Shown in pieces: positions 19,892 to 29,422 of a DNA stretch of 64,000 bases. The stretch is taken from positions 2,108,001 to 2,172,000 of the forward strand of contig NZ_CP040443.1 in NCBI RefSeq assembly GCF_005843885.1, read 5' to 3'. The notes beneath the pieces were generated by a model. The model saw only the letters and a list, made by a program, of their open reading frames with translations. It ran no database searches and was not told the DNA's origin. Position numbers and translations under genes: made by a program. Numbering within the stretch: the first letter of the stretch is position 1; each line of letters opens with the position of its first letter. The stretch comes from Escherichia sp. E4742. Its GTDB lineage: Bacteria > Pseudomonadota > Gammaproteobacteria > Enterobacterales > Enterobacteriaceae.

Positions 19892-20737
19892 TTATCTTGT
19901 AGGTAGCGATTCTGGATAGTGTTTCGCAATAATATCATTAAGCCTGTCAACCAGTTCTGGTTTTCTGAACGTGATGTGCGCGGAGCCTTTCTTAAAGTAT
20001 CTGATGCTGAACATCTCATCTTCATAGCTCTCTTTACCCTGAACAGACTGGATGTGATCATCCAGATGAATAGTGATGTTTTCCCGGTTGTCGGGGATCG
20101 GTTTGCCGCTGAACAGATGCAGCATTCTTTCCAGGTCGGCAAGTCGATCGGCCTGTGGGCCGTTGTTCAGATGAAATCCCCATTTGTCCCACCTCACCAG
20201 ATTGTTGACGATAATTTTACTGCCAAATTTACAGGGTGAATTGTTTTTGTAATCCCAGCTCAGTCCCCTGAAGACGTTGATCACCCCTCGCTCAAACACC
20301 TCATCCTTACTCCGGTGCAGTCGTTCGAATGTACTCAGGATATTCGCCTCGCTGATTTCCGGAAAGTTATCGTATTCCAGTGACCGATACCATGTGTCCC
20401 GGGCCTGCGCATCCATCAGACTCAGCATCCCGGAACGTTGCATCAGGTCACGCCAGATTTCGCGGTCAAGGTTGCGGGTGATGGCTTTCATTGCTGTTTC
20501 AGGTTTCTCCATGAACCAGCATCCGCAGCGAAAATCCTGTTTCATCGCCCAGTCCCGGGCGCTTTTACCACCAATGCTTTTTGTCAGTACTGAGATTTCA
20601 GTCAGTTGCCGGATAAGCGTTTCGGTTTGTTGCAGTGCTGCATTCCGTACCGTCACAACGTGTCGGATACTGGTGGAGCAGATAACGTCCGTATGCCCGG
20701 TGACCACTTCCGGATGGGAGATTGTGATGTTTGACAT
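19892..20737 (-). CDS. DUF4942 domain protein
   Basis: This 281-residue protein is of a family common at the end of CP4-type islands, downstream of cbtA. The central block AMKQDFRCGCWFMEKPETAMKAI and the conserved FERGVINVFRGLSWDYKNNSP support the assignment. Function is unknown; it has been compared with methyltransferase-like or DNA-associated proteins but I see no catalytic motif. It is the last gene before the island edge. A terminator at 20769-20793 separates it from the cbtA operon. Confidence 0.75.
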   Translation of the reverse strand: MSNITISHPEVVTGHTDVICSTSIRHVVTVRNAALQQTETLIRQLTEISVLTKSIGGKSARDWAMKQDFRCGCWFMEKPETAMKAITRNLDREIWRDLMQRSGMLSLMDAQARDTWYRSLEYDNFPEISEANILSTFERLHRSKDEVFERGVINVFRGLSWDYKNNSPCKFGSKIIVNNLVRWDKWGFHLNNGPQADRLADLERMLHLFSGKPIPDNRENITIHLDDHIQSVQGKESYEDEMFSIRYFKKGSAHITFRKPELVDRLNDIIAKHYPESLPTR

Positions 20738-20768
20738 TATCGGTTTCCCTTTTGGTTTATAAACGAAA

Positions 20769-20793
20769 ACGCCAGCCGTATTCAGGCTGGCGT
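20769..20793 (-). terminator. Terminator between the cbtA module and the DUF4942 gene
   Basis: ACGCCAGCC and GGCTGGCGT pair around a 7-base loop. On the minus strand the stem is followed by TTTTCGTTT, so it should end transcription coming from cbeA-cbtA-DUF5983-DUF957. Confidence 0.8.
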
Positions 20794-20821
20794 CAGGGTA
20801 ATGAAGCGTGGTGAGTGATAT

Positions 20822-21019
20822 TCACCGGTTCTGGTGCAGAAGCTGCAGATGACGCAGGGTACGGACATCCTCTCTGGCCTGTTCGATACAGGGCAACAGT
20901 GCTGCCGAATCCGTTTTATCCTCATCGTTGTCAAAGATAATTTCCGATTCGCAGTCAATATTGTCCTGCAGCCACACAATCAGAATATCCAGCGCCGTTT
21001 CTGTGGTTAATGATTCCAT
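20822..21019 (-). CDS. DUF957 family small protein
   Basis: This 65-residue acidic helical protein (MESLTTETALDILIVWLQDN...) is typical of the tail of CP4-type cbtA modules. Function is unknown. ATG 21019 was chosen; the frame is open to 21256, but that extension overlaps the DUF5983 gene. Confidence 0.75.
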   Translation of the reverse strand: MESLTTETALDILIVWLQDNIDCESEIIFDNDEDKTDSAALLPCIEQAREDVRTLRHLQLLHQNR

Positions 21020-21038
21020 ACTGTGTCTTTTGTCCAGG

Positions 21039-21527
21039 TTACCAGTTGAAAGTGGGTAACCCCGGCAGACATCCGGCACTGGTATCCAGATGAATGAGAC
21101 TGACGCCATAACGCCGGATAAGTGTGACAACCAGACGGCGGAACGTTTTTGACAGCCCCAGGCGTTTAAGCCGCAGAACCGGGTATGACCACGCATCGGT
21201 ACGTAACAGATAGCCGCTACCTGTGAAATGAATCCATTCTGATTCACCGAAGTCACTGGTCTGGTGTGACAGCGAGTACAGCCAGGCGTTGTCCTTTTCA
21301 GTGATATGTGCGGTACTGCAGCGTATGCCGGAAAGAGTCGTAAACGGTGGTGGTGTGCAGGTTGACTGTTGGTCGGATTCCTCCACCACGCGGAGTGAAT
21401 AATCGTTTTCAGCGACTTTGTTAATCAGTTCAGCGAGCTCAATACCATCGACGTCAACGACAATTCGCCCCATGTTCAGTGCCTGCACGTTAATGCTGTC
21501 GGCTTCCAGCGTCAGGGAAAGTTTCAT
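21039..21527 (-). CDS. DUF5983 family protein
   Basis: This 162-residue protein of unknown function is encoded immediately after cbtA, with its ATG overlapping the cbtA stop (ATGA), so translation is coupled. Its N-terminus is acidic (MKLSLTLEADSINVQALNMG) and its C-terminal half basic. It is regularly found behind CbtA in E. coli islands, which suggests a linked but unstudied role. Confidence 0.75.
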   Translation of the reverse strand: MKLSLTLEADSINVQALNMGRIVVDVDGIELAELINKVAENDYSLRVVEESDQQSTCTPPPFTTLSGIRCSTAHITEKDNAWLYSLSHQTSDFGESEWIHFTGSGYLLRTDAWSYPVLRLKRLGLSKTFRRLVVTLIRRYGVSLIHLDTSAGCLPGLPTFNW

Positions 21528-21901
21528 CGTTTCACCTCAGTATGCTTACCCAGGGTAATGTTATTTACCGTTCTGTAATTGTCGCGGGTCATCAGGCCGG
21601 TCGCCCGGCGAGCCCGGAGGATATCGATGCTGTTTATTAACTGAGAGCGGGTACAGGTGCTGAATTCCGGCTGGTCGGTTCGTACCAGCGCGTATTTTTC
21701 AACGAGAAAGTTCACCGCATCACACAGTGAAATACCTGCCTCAATATGCTGCTCAATCACACGTTCATCAGCGAACGGTGTGTCATTCAGCGTAAGGCCG
21801 TAATGCTGGTCCAGCAGTCGGGTGAGCAGTGTCTGCCAGATGGTGACGGGAGACGGGCAGCGCGATGCCTCCCGTACGTGTGTATCGGGTAATGTTTTCA
21901 T
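21524..21901 (-). CDS. cbtA: Cytoskeleton-targeting toxin CbtA (YeeV)
   Basis: This 125-residue toxin inhibits FtsZ and MreB polymerisation in the type IV pair CbtA/CbeA. The protein begins MKTLPDTHVREASRCPSP and carries the family blocks TRLLDQHYGLTLNDTPFADE, AGISLCDAVNFLVEKY and ARRATGLMTRDNY, matching YeeV/YpjF/YkfI. An upstream in-frame extension to 22042 is not needed. The antitoxin gene cbeA lies 89 bp upstream on the same strand. Confidence 0.95.
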   Translation of the reverse strand: MKTLPDTHVREASRCPSPVTIWQTLLTRLLDQHYGLTLNDTPFADERVIEQHIEAGISLCDAVNFLVEKYALVRTDQPEFSTCTRSQLINSIDILRARRATGLMTRDNYRTVNNITLGKHTEVKR

Positions 21902-21990
21902 ACTGAAGATTTTCCTGATATGCAGATATAAAAAATGGGAAAGTGGCGTGGTGAAAACACCAGGCCGGAGCAGAAGATTATTCTGATGAT

Positions 21991-22359
21991 TTACTTTTTC
22001 GTTTCGGGCGTCGGATAAACAGCCAGATAAACGTAACCACAACTGCCGAGGGTATCGGCTGCGCAGGTCAGCCCTCTGGCATACAGCGTGACGGTATGCT
22101 GATGGTGGGGATTCAGTTCACCGCTGGTGAGCATGAGTTCCAGTTGTTTCATCAGCAGCGGAAAGGCCTGGTCCAGATGGTACGCATCCGCGTCGCTGAA
22201 CCGGCCTCTGATACCCGCACGGTCGGCAAGGTAATGCAACCGGTTACCCTCCTGCACCAGACGGGCGCCGAAACAGGGCGTCACGGTGCAGGGGAGCCCC
22301 CACCAGGGACGGTCGTGATTGTCGTCGGGAAGCATTGTCCCGGAGAGTATGTCTGACAC
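21991..22359 (-). CDS. cbeA: Antitoxin CbeA (YeeU)
   Basis: This 122-residue antitoxin works by stabilising MreB and FtsZ bundles rather than binding the toxin. The family sequence HDRPWWGLPCTVTPCFGARLVQEGN is complete, as are FSDADAYHLDQAFPLL and LYARGLTCAADTLGSCGYVY. It belongs to the operon yeeS-yeeT-cbeA-cbtA. Confidence 0.95.
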   Translation of the reverse strand: MSDILSGTMLPDDNHDRPWWGLPCTVTPCFGARLVQEGNRLHYLADRAGIRGRFSDADAYHLDQAFPLLMKQLELMLTSGELNPHHQHTVTLYARGLTCAADTLGSCGYVYLAVYPTPETKK

Positions 22360-22438
22360 GATAAAATCCTCACAGAAAATCGGTTAAGAATGGTCCGGTG
22401 GTGGCGATAATTCGGCTCATCAGAATGTCCGTCCTGAT

Positions 22439-22660
22439 TCAGTTCAGGGTGACGCTCATCAGCCGGACATACGGGCCAAAACTGTCCTTACGGCGTTCAG
22501 CAAAAACGGCCAGCACACCGGGAATATCCTGCACTTCACGACCGGTATACGCCTCAGCACTGCCGTACCAGCGGTACTTACCGGTACAGAACGGAAAAAG
22601 ACGGGATGCAGGATTTTGTTGATGAATACGCATGGCTTCACCACGGGTGATAATTTTCAT
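22439..22660 (-). CDS. yeeT: DUF987 family protein YeeT
   Basis: This 73-residue basic protein of unknown function matches YeeT/YkfH/YpjJ (MKIITRGEAMRIHQQNPASR, KYRWYGSAEAYTGREVQDIP). It lies between yeeS and cbeA, as in the CP4 prophages of K-12. Confidence 0.9.
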   Translation of the reverse strand: MKIITRGEAMRIHQQNPASRLFPFCTGKYRWYGSAEAYTGREVQDIPGVLAVFAERRKDSFGPYVRLMSVTLN

Positions 22661-22728
22661 GGTGGGATACCTCTGAAGACAGAAGATAAAAGTGAAAACA
22701 AGTGTGATGTGGTTGTGACGGTGACGGG

Positions 22729-23205
22729 TTAAAGCAGACCGTGTTCCGCAAAGGAGAAAACCTGGCTGCCACCGACTATCAGATGGTCCGGTACCCGGAT
22801 ATCAACCAGGGCCAGTGCCTGAACCAGACGTTCAGTAATAAGCCGGTCAGCCTTACTGGGGGTGACTTCACCGGACGGGTGATTGTGTGCCAGCACCACG
22901 GCAGCGGCATTGTGGTACAGGGCGCGTTTAATCACCTCCCGGGGATGGACTTCCGTGCGGTTGATGGTGCCGGTGAAGAGGGTTTCACCGGCAATCAACT
23001 GATTCTGGTTGTTCAGATACAGCACCCGGAACTCTTCCCGCTCCAGTCCCGCCATGTTCAGAATCAGCCACTCCCGTGCCGCATGCGTGGAGGTGAAGGC
23101 CACGCCGGGTTCATGAAGATGGCGGTCCAGGGTTTTCAGGGCCCGCTGAATGAGGCTGCGCTCGCCGGGCGTCATCTCTCCGGGCAGAAAGGAAAGCTGC
23201 TGCAT
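22729..23205 (-). CDS. yeeS: RadC/JAB-domain protein YeeS
   Basis: This 158-residue protein has the RadC-type JAMM metalloprotease-like motif: EVHPREVIKRAL and HNHPSGEVTPSKADRLITERL, with the metal ligands His-His-Asp and an upstream Glu. The role of RadC proteins is unsettled; those on mobile elements are not repair proteins in a proven sense. I chose ATG 23205 (MQQLSFLPGE); five more codons are open upstream. Confidence 0.92.
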   Translation of the reverse strand: MQQLSFLPGEMTPGERSLIQRALKTLDRHLHEPGVAFTSTHAAREWLILNMAGLEREEFRVLYLNNQNQLIAGETLFTGTINRTEVHPREVIKRALYHNAAAVVLAHNHPSGEVTPSKADRLITERLVQALALVDIRVPDHLIVGGSQVFSFAEHGLL

Positions 23206-23220
23206 TGTGCCTCTCTCCAT

Positions 23221-23700
23221 TCAGTCGATGATGCGCATAATGGCGCTGCATTCCGGATGCTGCAGGGCGTAATCCCGCAGCCGGTAATAATGGACCGTCA
23301 TGGCATAACATTCCGTACGACAGGCGTGATGGCTGTACGCCATCAGACAGGCGGCAATGCCGGCGGCTTCCGGACTCATTTCAGCGCGGTTACCGTTCAT
23401 GGCATTGAACAGTCCCCATGTTTCGTCATCATCGTCATCCGGTTCGGGTGCCATAAATGCCCCGCCGTTGTTCAGGGTGTACAGATTCCAGATACCGCCA
23501 CAGTAGTCTTCGCACAGACGGTCCATCCAGCCGAAGATACGGGGCTCCAGGGTCACCCACTGTGGAATGAGGCCAAAATGCTGCGGCCAGAAGCTGATGC
23601 GCTGTTCATCAGGGACGAGGGTGGCAACCAGCTGAGGTTGGTTATTCCCTGGTGCTGTAGCTGAAGAAAGATCAGTTGTGTTCTGAGAAACGACTTTCAT
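23221..23700 (-). CDS. Antirestriction protein of the ArdB/KlcA family
   Basis: This 159-residue acidic protein is of the YfjX/KlcA type. The family blocks FWPQHFGLIPQWVTLEPRIF, DRLCEDYCGGIWNLYTLNNG and SPEAAGIAACLMAYSHHA are intact. ArdB/KlcA proteins block type I restriction in vivo, which would protect the element on entry to a new host. It ends 15 bp before the yeeS start. Confidence 0.92.
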   Translation of the reverse strand: MKVVSQNTTDLSSATAPGNNQPQLVATLVPDEQRISFWPQHFGLIPQWVTLEPRIFGWMDRLCEDYCGGIWNLYTLNNGGAFMAPEPDDDDDETWGLFNAMNGNRAEMSPEAAGIAACLMAYSHHACRTECYAMTVHYYRLRDYALQHPECSAIMRIID

Positions 23701-24018
23701 GTGTGAAATCCTTACAATGTGAATAAATGAGAGGGAGTAAAGGTCGGGGGGCTGACAACATCACGTTCATCACTGACCGAGAGACCCGGTAATTTCAGGG
23801 ATGAATGCAATTCGGCTGAAATTCCGGACAGCCGTACGCGTAATCGTTCCGGTCACAGGCGGATGGTCAGATGCCATTGCCTGTACTAAGTCTGCACAGC
23901 CTGAGTTCTCCGGGACGATAAAGCAGACGGGTACACCAGGCGCACAGGTCATCATCAGAAATGGAACGACACCCCGGCAGCGCCTCCGGGGCGTCGGGTG
24001 ATTCAGGGACAGGCTGCA
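23701..24018. other. Intergenic gap without a convincing gene
   Basis: Short ORFs on both strands here show no family features and mirror each other, so I call none. The sequence probably contains the promoter of the antirestriction-yeeS-yeeT-cbeA-cbtA operon. Confidence 0.5.
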
Positions 24019-24837
24019 TCAGCGCATGCTCTCCAGCAGCGTTTCTGCCATCACCCACAACGCGCGATTGAGCTTAATGTCAGTGTCGATGCTGTGAATG
24101 GCTCGGGTATGGATACGTTTTCCTTTTGCACTGTGCCCGGGAATGCCGCCTTTCATCAGATTTTCCTGGATGGTCTGCCAGGCACTCCACAGGTCCTTAC
24201 CGTAATCCTCCCTGCGTCGTGGTGTCAGAATGTCGGCAGTGGTGACGGGCTGATGTTCGTCACCATAACGGTAAGTCAGGGCTGCCTGTGCCAGCGCCTG
24301 ACGTGCCGGTGGTGGCAGAACCAGCGACTGCATGGCATCACGCTTTTCCTCAATCTGGTCAAAAACGCCCACCACTTCGTAAGCCCCTTCGATAACTTTT
24401 TCCACCACGTTTCCCCGGTGTGGTACCCGGACTTCTCCCAGAGACTGACCACAGACAAGGCCATTGGTACAGATGGCACGAAAATATCCGGGTAACATCT
24501 GGTAGCTGGATGAACCGTCATGAGAGTTGAGCAGAATAATTTCAGGGACATGCTGACCGGTTATCTCTCCGTCCCGCCGCAGACGCAGCATGTGTTTTGT
24601 GTATTCCCGGCGACTCTGGTCACGCACACGGGTCTGGCAGGCGAAGAATGGCTGAAAGCCTTCCTGCTGCAGTTTTTCCAGGACGGTGATGGTGGGAATG
24701 TACGCATACCGCTCACTGCGGGAGGTATGCCGGCCTTCACCGAAAATACTCGGTACGTAGTGCATCAGCTCTTCGTGTGTCAGCGGACGGTCACGGCGTA
24801 TCTGGTTTACATGACCAAAATGACTGGCTAATCGCAT
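24019..24837 (-). CDS. yfjQ: DUF932 family protein YfjQ
   Basis: This 272-residue protein matches the island DUF932 family (MRLASHFGHVNQIRRDRPLT, RTSRSERYAYIPTITVLEKL, ILLNSHDGSSSYQMLPGYFR, CTNGLVCGQSLGEVRVPHRG). Its function is unknown; relatives occur on plasmids and prophages next to antirestriction genes. A probable terminator (imperfect GC stem plus T run, about 24868-24900) separates it from DUF905. Confidence 0.88.
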   Translation of the reverse strand: MRLASHFGHVNQIRRDRPLTHEELMHYVPSIFGEGRHTSRSERYAYIPTITVLEKLQQEGFQPFFACQTRVRDQSRREYTKHMLRLRRDGEITGQHVPEIILLNSHDGSSSYQMLPGYFRAICTNGLVCGQSLGEVRVPHRGNVVEKVIEGAYEVVGVFDQIEEKRDAMQSLVLPPPARQALAQAALTYRYGDEHQPVTTADILTPRRREDYGKDLWSAWQTIQENLMKGGIPGHSAKGKRIHTRAIHSIDTDIKLNRALWVMAETLLESMR

Positions 24838-24926
24838 AATTGCTCCTTATGAATGATTAAGCGGTATAAATGAAAAAGCCGCGTCTTCCGGAGAAGGCGC
24901 GACCTGATGGGTGAAATGAATGGCGT

Positions 24927-25160
24927 TTATTGTCTGAGAAGCCCTTCACTGGCGAGCCACACATTAAGCTGTTTTCCGGCGTTAGACTCAAAATTCCAGC
25001 ACCGCCAGCGCAACTGACCTTCAGCATTACGGATAACCAGCCGGAAATGCGTTCCCTGGTCATCTTCAATAAACACATTGCTGTAAACCGTTGTGACGGC
25101 AACCGCCTGTTCGCGTGAGAAAGGGCCTTCGGGCAATAAACGTGATGTACAACCCGGCAT
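24927..25160 (-). CDS. DUF905 family protein (YkfF-like)
   Basis: This 77-residue protein has the YkfF pattern [40 protein letters not shown] and [11 protein letters not shown]. Function is unknown. ATG 25160 was chosen; 12 further codons are open upstream. It lies between Ag43 and yfjQ, as in related islands. Confidence 0.85.
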   Translation of the reverse strand: MPGCTSRLLPEGPFSREQAVAVTTVYSNVFIEDDQGTHFRLVIRNAEGQLRWRCWNFESNAGKQLNVWLASEGLLRQ

Positions 25161-25184
25161 ATCTGTTACTCCCTGAAAGTAAAA

Positions 25185-25209
25185 GGCCCCGGTCATAATG
25201 ACCGGGGCC
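25185..25209 (-). terminator. Rho-independent terminator of agn43
   Basis: GGCCCCGGTCA and TGACCGGGGCC form an 11-bp stem around a 3-base loop; on the minus strand it is followed by TTTTACTTTC. It lies 21 bp after the agn43 stop. Confidence 0.92.
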
Positions 25210-25230
25210 TGAAGGGGAGTGACCTGATTA

Positions 25231-28080
25231 TCAGAAAGTCACATTCAGCATGGCCTGACCGTTATAGCCTTCAGCGCTGCTGCCGCTGACACTGTGGGCA
25301 TAACCGGCCTGAACGCCCAGGGTGATATTTTCCCGGACACGGGCTTCCAGTCCGGCCTGCAGGTCCAGTGACGTGCCATTCTGGGACGGTGAGAACGTCA
25401 TGTTACTGCCGGCTGCGGCTGTACCCATGCTCATGTCACCCCGGGAGCTGAAGGTGCGGATAACAGAAGGCTGTACCCACCAGTTCACCGGCAGTTCACT
25501 CACACTGTGTTTTGCACTGTCGCGCAGGGTGTCACGGGATGAGGTGCCTTCACCAAAGCTCATATCGTTGTGGCTGCCCAGACGGAAGCCGGCACGCACA
25601 TGTTGTGCACTGCCATGCCCGAACTTCACATAACCGGTGTTATCCTGGCCGTCATCCAGGGAGAGTCCCTGCCAGGTGTACTGCAGTTGTGGCTCCAGCA
25701 TCAGATTGTCAGTGATACTGAAGGGCAGACCGGTTTCCAGTGAGCCCAGCCAGCCCCAGCCCCGGGCGCGGAAGTCGTTATTGTCCGATGACGCTTTCAT
25801 GCTGTGGCGGGTTCCCTGGGCCACAATGTCAGCCCACAGGCCGGAGGGCGTGTGTACCAGATTCAGGTATCCGCCCAGGCTGCCGGCATCATCCCGGACC
25901 GTGCCGGCGCGGGAGCCGTCATCATCCTTAACATCAACGGAAGAATGGCCTGCAGCACCATACACCCCTGTCGTCAGAGACATACCGGCAACCTCTGTTC
26001 TGAGCAGGTCACCCTCCAGACGGACGAAGCCATAGCTGCCGCTGCTTTCCGGCGTGGCCCCACGGGCAATACCGCCGTTGTTATCGTGACCGAGATGACC
26101 GCCCTGAATGCTGAGACGGACGCTGTTATTTTCACCGCTTACACCGGTCTGATGGCTGCGGGAGCCTGCCAGAATCCGGTCATAGTCCATTGCCTGTATC
26201 AGCATGGAGGCATACAGGGGGACTTCAGCACGATAAGCATTTTCACTGCGCAGGTACCAGTCTTCATCGCTGTCACGGTTCAGAGTGTAGTTAAAGGCGC
26301 CGGCCTGAAGCGGGCGACTCAGGGCAAACGCACCTTCTTCTGTGGTGGCACCATTCTGTGCATCCACAACCCGGATACCCTGTCCGGAGGTTGCCACCCC
26401 GAGGTTACTGTTTCCGACATTTGTAAACGCAAGCCAGGTTTTGCCGGTTGCCTGACCACCATTAATCACCAGCTGGTCAGAGGCATTGCTGCCATCAAGG
26501 CGAACACGCATATTGATGGTGCCACCCTGACCGGTGAGGTTACTGGTGGTCAGTTTATGGAACGTTACCGGGGAGTCGCCTTTTGCAACAGCACGGCTCA
26601 GCGCGGCTTCTTGTGTCATCTGATTATCAAAGTGAATCTCCCCTGCGTTAACAATATCGCCGGTACTGACCACATCACCATTCAGTACCATGCTGGCGCC
26701 TTTACTGAGCTGTGTTCTGCCACTCAGACTTCCCCCGGCTGCCAGTGTCAGTGTTCCACGATGTCCGACAGTGGTGTTGCTGGCCTGTCCCCCGGCATTA
26801 ACCGTAAAGCTGCCGCCATTTTCCAGCAGCAGGCCGCTGGCCTGACCGGATATGCCATCAATACTGAACTTACCGCTGGCATTGGTCCCCTCAACAGTGG
26901 CACCACTGTCTGCAATCAGGGCACCACCGGATGTCATGGTGACACCTGTTGCCTTACCACCGGCAGACACTGCCAGGGTACCGCCGTCATCCACCAGTGT
27001 TTTCCAGGCTGAATGGCCCTCCAGTACATCCAGACGACCGCCATTTTCCAGAACGACGTTATCTGCCATGCCATTTCCCACGGAGAAATTCCCCAGACGG
27101 TTTGTGCCGGTGACAGTTGCAGCAGTACTGGTAACCAGTGCACCGCCCGTGTTCTGGATGACTGCAGTGGCTTCCCCGCCAGCATGTACCCTCAGTTCAC
27201 CGTTCTGATTTATGGTGGTGTTACCAGCAGCGCCACCTGCCTTAACAACCTGCCAGCCCCCCTCGTTAATTACCGTGTTCAGCACCAGTCCGTCCTTGTG
27301 CACATACTGGTAACCGCCATTCAGTGTGGTATTCAGAGCCCTTCCGTGTACCGACTGGTCACCACCTGCGTAAATGAGAGTGTCACGGGCTATCCCGGAA
27401 GATAAGATAATCTGCCGTCCATTTTTGTTGATGGTGGTAGATTCTGCTGTTCCCTGGACCTTCTGACCCGTGTCCGAGTTGTCAGAATCCGGGCCGCCTT
27501 CTGAGCCGGTGTTGATGATGGTTCCTGTTGCCAGTCCGCCACTTTTAACGCTCTGGTAACCATCGCGGTTAATAATTGTACCGGTGGCAACCCCGCCTTC
27601 ATGAACCCACTGCTCGCCTCTGTTAATCAGTGTGGTGTTCACCGCCAGTCCGTTCAGGCTCTGCCCCCCGCCGTCACGAATAACCGTATCACTGGCTGTT
27701 CCCCCCTCCAGCACTACCTGACGACCATTTGTGGTGACAGTGGTGTTTCTGGCTGTGCCGCCACTCTGTATCCATTGCCCACCGGTGTTTTCTTCACTGT
27801 CCGGCCCCAGTTCCAGCCCGGTACTGATGGTCATTCCGTTGGCTGAACCGAAGACAATCTGGTTGTCGTGATTTGCCAGTGTTCCGCCGTTCACGGTTTC
27901 TCCTGCCTGTACAACCGTGTCAGCAGCCAGTGCCGGAACTGACGTGACAGCCGCAAGAGATAGTGCAACCGCCACACCGGCGCGTTTTCCCCGTGAGCGG
28001 GCCAGTTCGGAAGCCACCACCAGGGTGCCTGTAATGTGATTCCATACCAGCCTGTAGCTGGTGTTCAGATGTCGTTTCAT
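25231..28080 (-). CDS. flu: Antigen 43, self-associating autotransporter adhesin
   Basis: This 949-residue autotransporter causes autoaggregation and biofilm formation. It has a long ESPR-type signal peptide ([14 protein letters not shown]...VPALA, 52 residues), a passenger made of strand-loop-strand repeats ([20 protein letters not shown] types, about residues 55-500), an autochaperone region and a C-terminal beta-barrel starting near [20 protein letters not shown] and ending in Phe. It is about 90 residues shorter than K-12 Flu, mostly in the passenger. ATG 28080 was chosen because it starts the signal peptide; the 25-codon extension is leader. Phase variation is expected from the GATC sites upstream. 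Confidence 0.97.
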   Translation of the reverse strand: MKRHLNTSYRLVWNHITGTLVVASELARSRGKRAGVAVALSLAAVTSVPALAADTVVQAGETVNGGTLANHDNQIVFGSANGMTISTGLELGPDSEENTGGQWIQSGGTARNTTVTTNGRQVVLEGGTASDTVIRDGGGQSLNGLAVNTTLINRGEQWVHEGGVATGTIINRDGYQSVKSGGLATGTIINTGSEGGPDSDNSDTGQKVQGTAESTTINKNGRQIILSSGIARDTLIYAGGDQSVHGRALNTTLNGGYQYVHKDGLVLNTVINEGGWQVVKAGGAAGNTTINQNGELRVHAGGEATAVIQNTGGALVTSTAATVTGTNRLGNFSVGNGMADNVVLENGGRLDVLEGHSAWKTLVDDGGTLAVSAGGKATGVTMTSGGALIADSGATVEGTNASGKFSIDGISGQASGLLLENGGSFTVNAGGQASNTTVGHRGTLTLAAGGSLSGRTQLSKGASMVLNGDVVSTGDIVNAGEIHFDNQMTQEAALSRAVAKGDSPVTFHKLTTSNLTGQGGTINMRVRLDGSNASDQLVINGGQATGKTWLAFTNVGNSNLGVATSGQGIRVVDAQNGATTEEGAFALSRPLQAGAFNYTLNRDSDEDWYLRSENAYRAEVPLYASMLIQAMDYDRILAGSRSHQTGVSGENNSVRLSIQGGHLGHDNNGGIARGATPESSGSYGFVRLEGDLLRTEVAGMSLTTGVYGAAGHSSVDVKDDDGSRAGTVRDDAGSLGGYLNLVHTPSGLWADIVAQGTRHSMKASSDNNDFRARGWGWLGSLETGLPFSITDNLMLEPQLQYTWQGLSLDDGQDNTGYVKFGHGSAQHVRAGFRLGSHNDMSFGEGTSSRDTLRDSAKHSVSELPVNWWVQPSVIRTFSSRGDMSMGTAAAGSNMTFSPSQNGTSLDLQAGLEARVRENITLGVQAGYAHSVSGSSAEGYNGQAMLNVTF

Positions 28081-28111
28081 CAGCTTTTCCTTACAGAGGG
28101 TGAATAAAAAA

Positions 28112-28139
28112 GCCGGTACCCACAAAAGTGGATACCGGC
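28112..28139 (-). terminator. Leader hairpin/attenuator between the agn43 promoter and start codon
   Basis: GCCGGTATCCAC and GTGGGTACCGGC (minus strand) form a 12-bp stem with one mismatch, followed by TTTTTTATTC, which is a complete intrinsic terminator. It lies 32 bp upstream of the agn43 ATG, inside the 5' leader. Leader-RNA control of agn43 has been described in K-12. Confidence 0.8.
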
Positions 28140-28297
28140 AGGTACAAAATAGCATGGTCAGATAAAGTGGTTTTTCCCGGATATAAATGCTCCCCCTCTC
28201 TCATCCGCCAGAGAAGTATCAGTCCGTTGTGTGCAATTCCGTTCTGCATGATGAAGAGATTCAGCTGCCTTTACGCAGGCCATTAACCACTATAAAC

Positions 28298-28333
28298 GAT
28301 CGATAGTAACGATCGATACCTGTTTAATCGATC
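28298..28333 (-). promoter_or_regulatory. agn43 phase-variation region with three GATC sites
   Basis: GATC occurs at 28298, 28311 and 28330 in the AT-rich upstream region, each within CGATCG-type contexts (ACGATCGATAGTAACGATCG). In K-12, Dam methylation of three such sites and OxyR binding compete here, giving ON/OFF switching of Ag43. The gap 28081-28451 has no other gene. Confidence 0.88.
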
Positions 28334-28451
28334 GTTTTATTCTATTGATAGCAGGACTGTCACGCAAGAGAAACAGGAGGGTGTGAGGTGTTTGTGTCAT
28401 GTTTTCAGTTGGTTAACGCAATGTAATCATGCATTTCCCCTGGCAGACTGT

Positions 28452-29324
28452 TCAGAAGAAAATCCAGTTCCATACCGCGCGGGCAACAGAGACCACCGTG
28501 TCACGGACGGCACGCAGAACCGTGCGTGCAACAGAGGCAACACAGACGCTCTCCGCCGTGTCAAATATCCGGTCCACCGCACCGGTAAACTGTTCACGGG
28601 CCTGAGACCGGACAGACTCCGTGCGCAGCTCGTCCTGCAGGCGGGTCATCAGGGGGCTGGCGGCATGGTCGGGAAGCGCTGTCATGAGCGCACTGACCAG
28701 TGTATCCAGTTCCCAGCCAGTGCGGGCCGATACGGCAACAACCGGATGTACGGGCCGGAACAACCGGAATACCGCATCTGTTTTCTCACGAATGTTCTGT
28801 TCTTGTGCGGGAGAAGGCTGAATACCTGCCATATCCCATTCATGGCAGGGCTCCGTTTTGTCGGCCTGCGTCACCACAAACAGCACCTGCTGATGTCCCC
28901 GGTGCAGTATGTGTCGCCAGAAATACTCATCCATAGACAGGGCACGGTCATCGGCTTTAATCAGCCACAGTACCAGGTCCAGTTCAGGCAGAATGTCACG
29001 GTACAGGGCTTCATACTCTGCATCCCTGTCCCGGCTCTCGCCCACCCCGGGCAGGTCAGTGATAACCATGCAGTGACCATGGCCACTCAGACGGAAGCGC
29101 CGCACTTCCCGGGTGCCGGCGTGAACATCACTGACCGGGGTGACCTCCCCCTGAAACAGTGCATTACAGAGTGAGGATTTACCGGCCCCGCTTTTACCCA
29201 TAATGCCAATCACGGGTTCGTGACTGGTGAGTTTGCGCAGATGTTCCAGGATGTGACGGGAAAGTGAATAAGGCAGGGAGGAGAGCGGTTTTTCAATTGC
29301 CTCAATGGCATCAGACGGATTCAT
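28452..29324 (-). CDS. yeeP: GTPase-like protein YeeP/YkfA/YfjP
   Basis: This 290-residue protein has all G motifs: G1 GIMGKSGAGKSSL (about residue 52), G3 DLPGVGES and G4 TQADK, so it is an Era/EngA-like GTPase. The C-terminus is hydrophobic (VARTVLRAVRDTVVSVARAVWNWIFF), suggesting membrane association. ATG 29324 matches the family N-terminus MNPSDAIEAIEKPL; 13 codons upstream are also open. It normally precedes flu in CP4-44; unlike the K-12 copy, which is a truncated fragment, this one appears full-length. Function is unknown. Confidence 0.9.
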   Translation of the reverse strand: MNPSDAIEAIEKPLSSLPYSLSRHILEHLRKLTSHEPVIGIMGKSGAGKSSLCNALFQGEVTPVSDVHAGTREVRRFRLSGHGHCMVITDLPGVGESRDRDAEYEALYRDILPELDLVLWLIKADDRALSMDEYFWRHILHRGHQQVLFVVTQADKTEPCHEWDMAGIQPSPAQEQNIREKTDAVFRLFRPVHPVVAVSARTGWELDTLVSALMTALPDHAASPLMTRLQDELRTESVRSQAREQFTGAVDRIFDTAESVCVASVARTVLRAVRDTVVSVARAVWNWIFF

Positions 29325-29353
29325 ACATGTATTCCAGGTGAAAAAAGACAAAA

Positions 29354-29379
29354 CCCCGCGCACCGGAAAGGTGGCGGGG
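29354..29379 (-). terminator. Terminator upstream of yeeP
   Basis: CCCCGC-CACC and GGTGCGCGGGG pair on the minus strand and are followed by TTTTGTCTTTTTT. It should end transcription of the 340-codon gene to its right. Confidence 0.8.
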
Positions 29380-29422
29380 ATCCCCGGAGATAATATCTGT
29401 CTGAAATTATTTTGAATGTGCT

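Noticed and set aside
22741..23664. 307-codon plus-strand ORF across yeeS and the antirestriction gene
   Set aside because: It is antisense to two well-recognised genes and has no domain or start signal of its own.
25804..27012. 402-codon plus-strand ORF opposite agn43
   Set aside because: It lies wholly inside the agn43 repeats, lacks a ribosome site and family features, and reflects the antisense of strand-loop-strand repeats.
28383..29174. 263-codon plus-strand ORF opposite yeeP
   Set aside because: Antisense to a gene with complete GTPase motifs; the translated sequence shows no family features.
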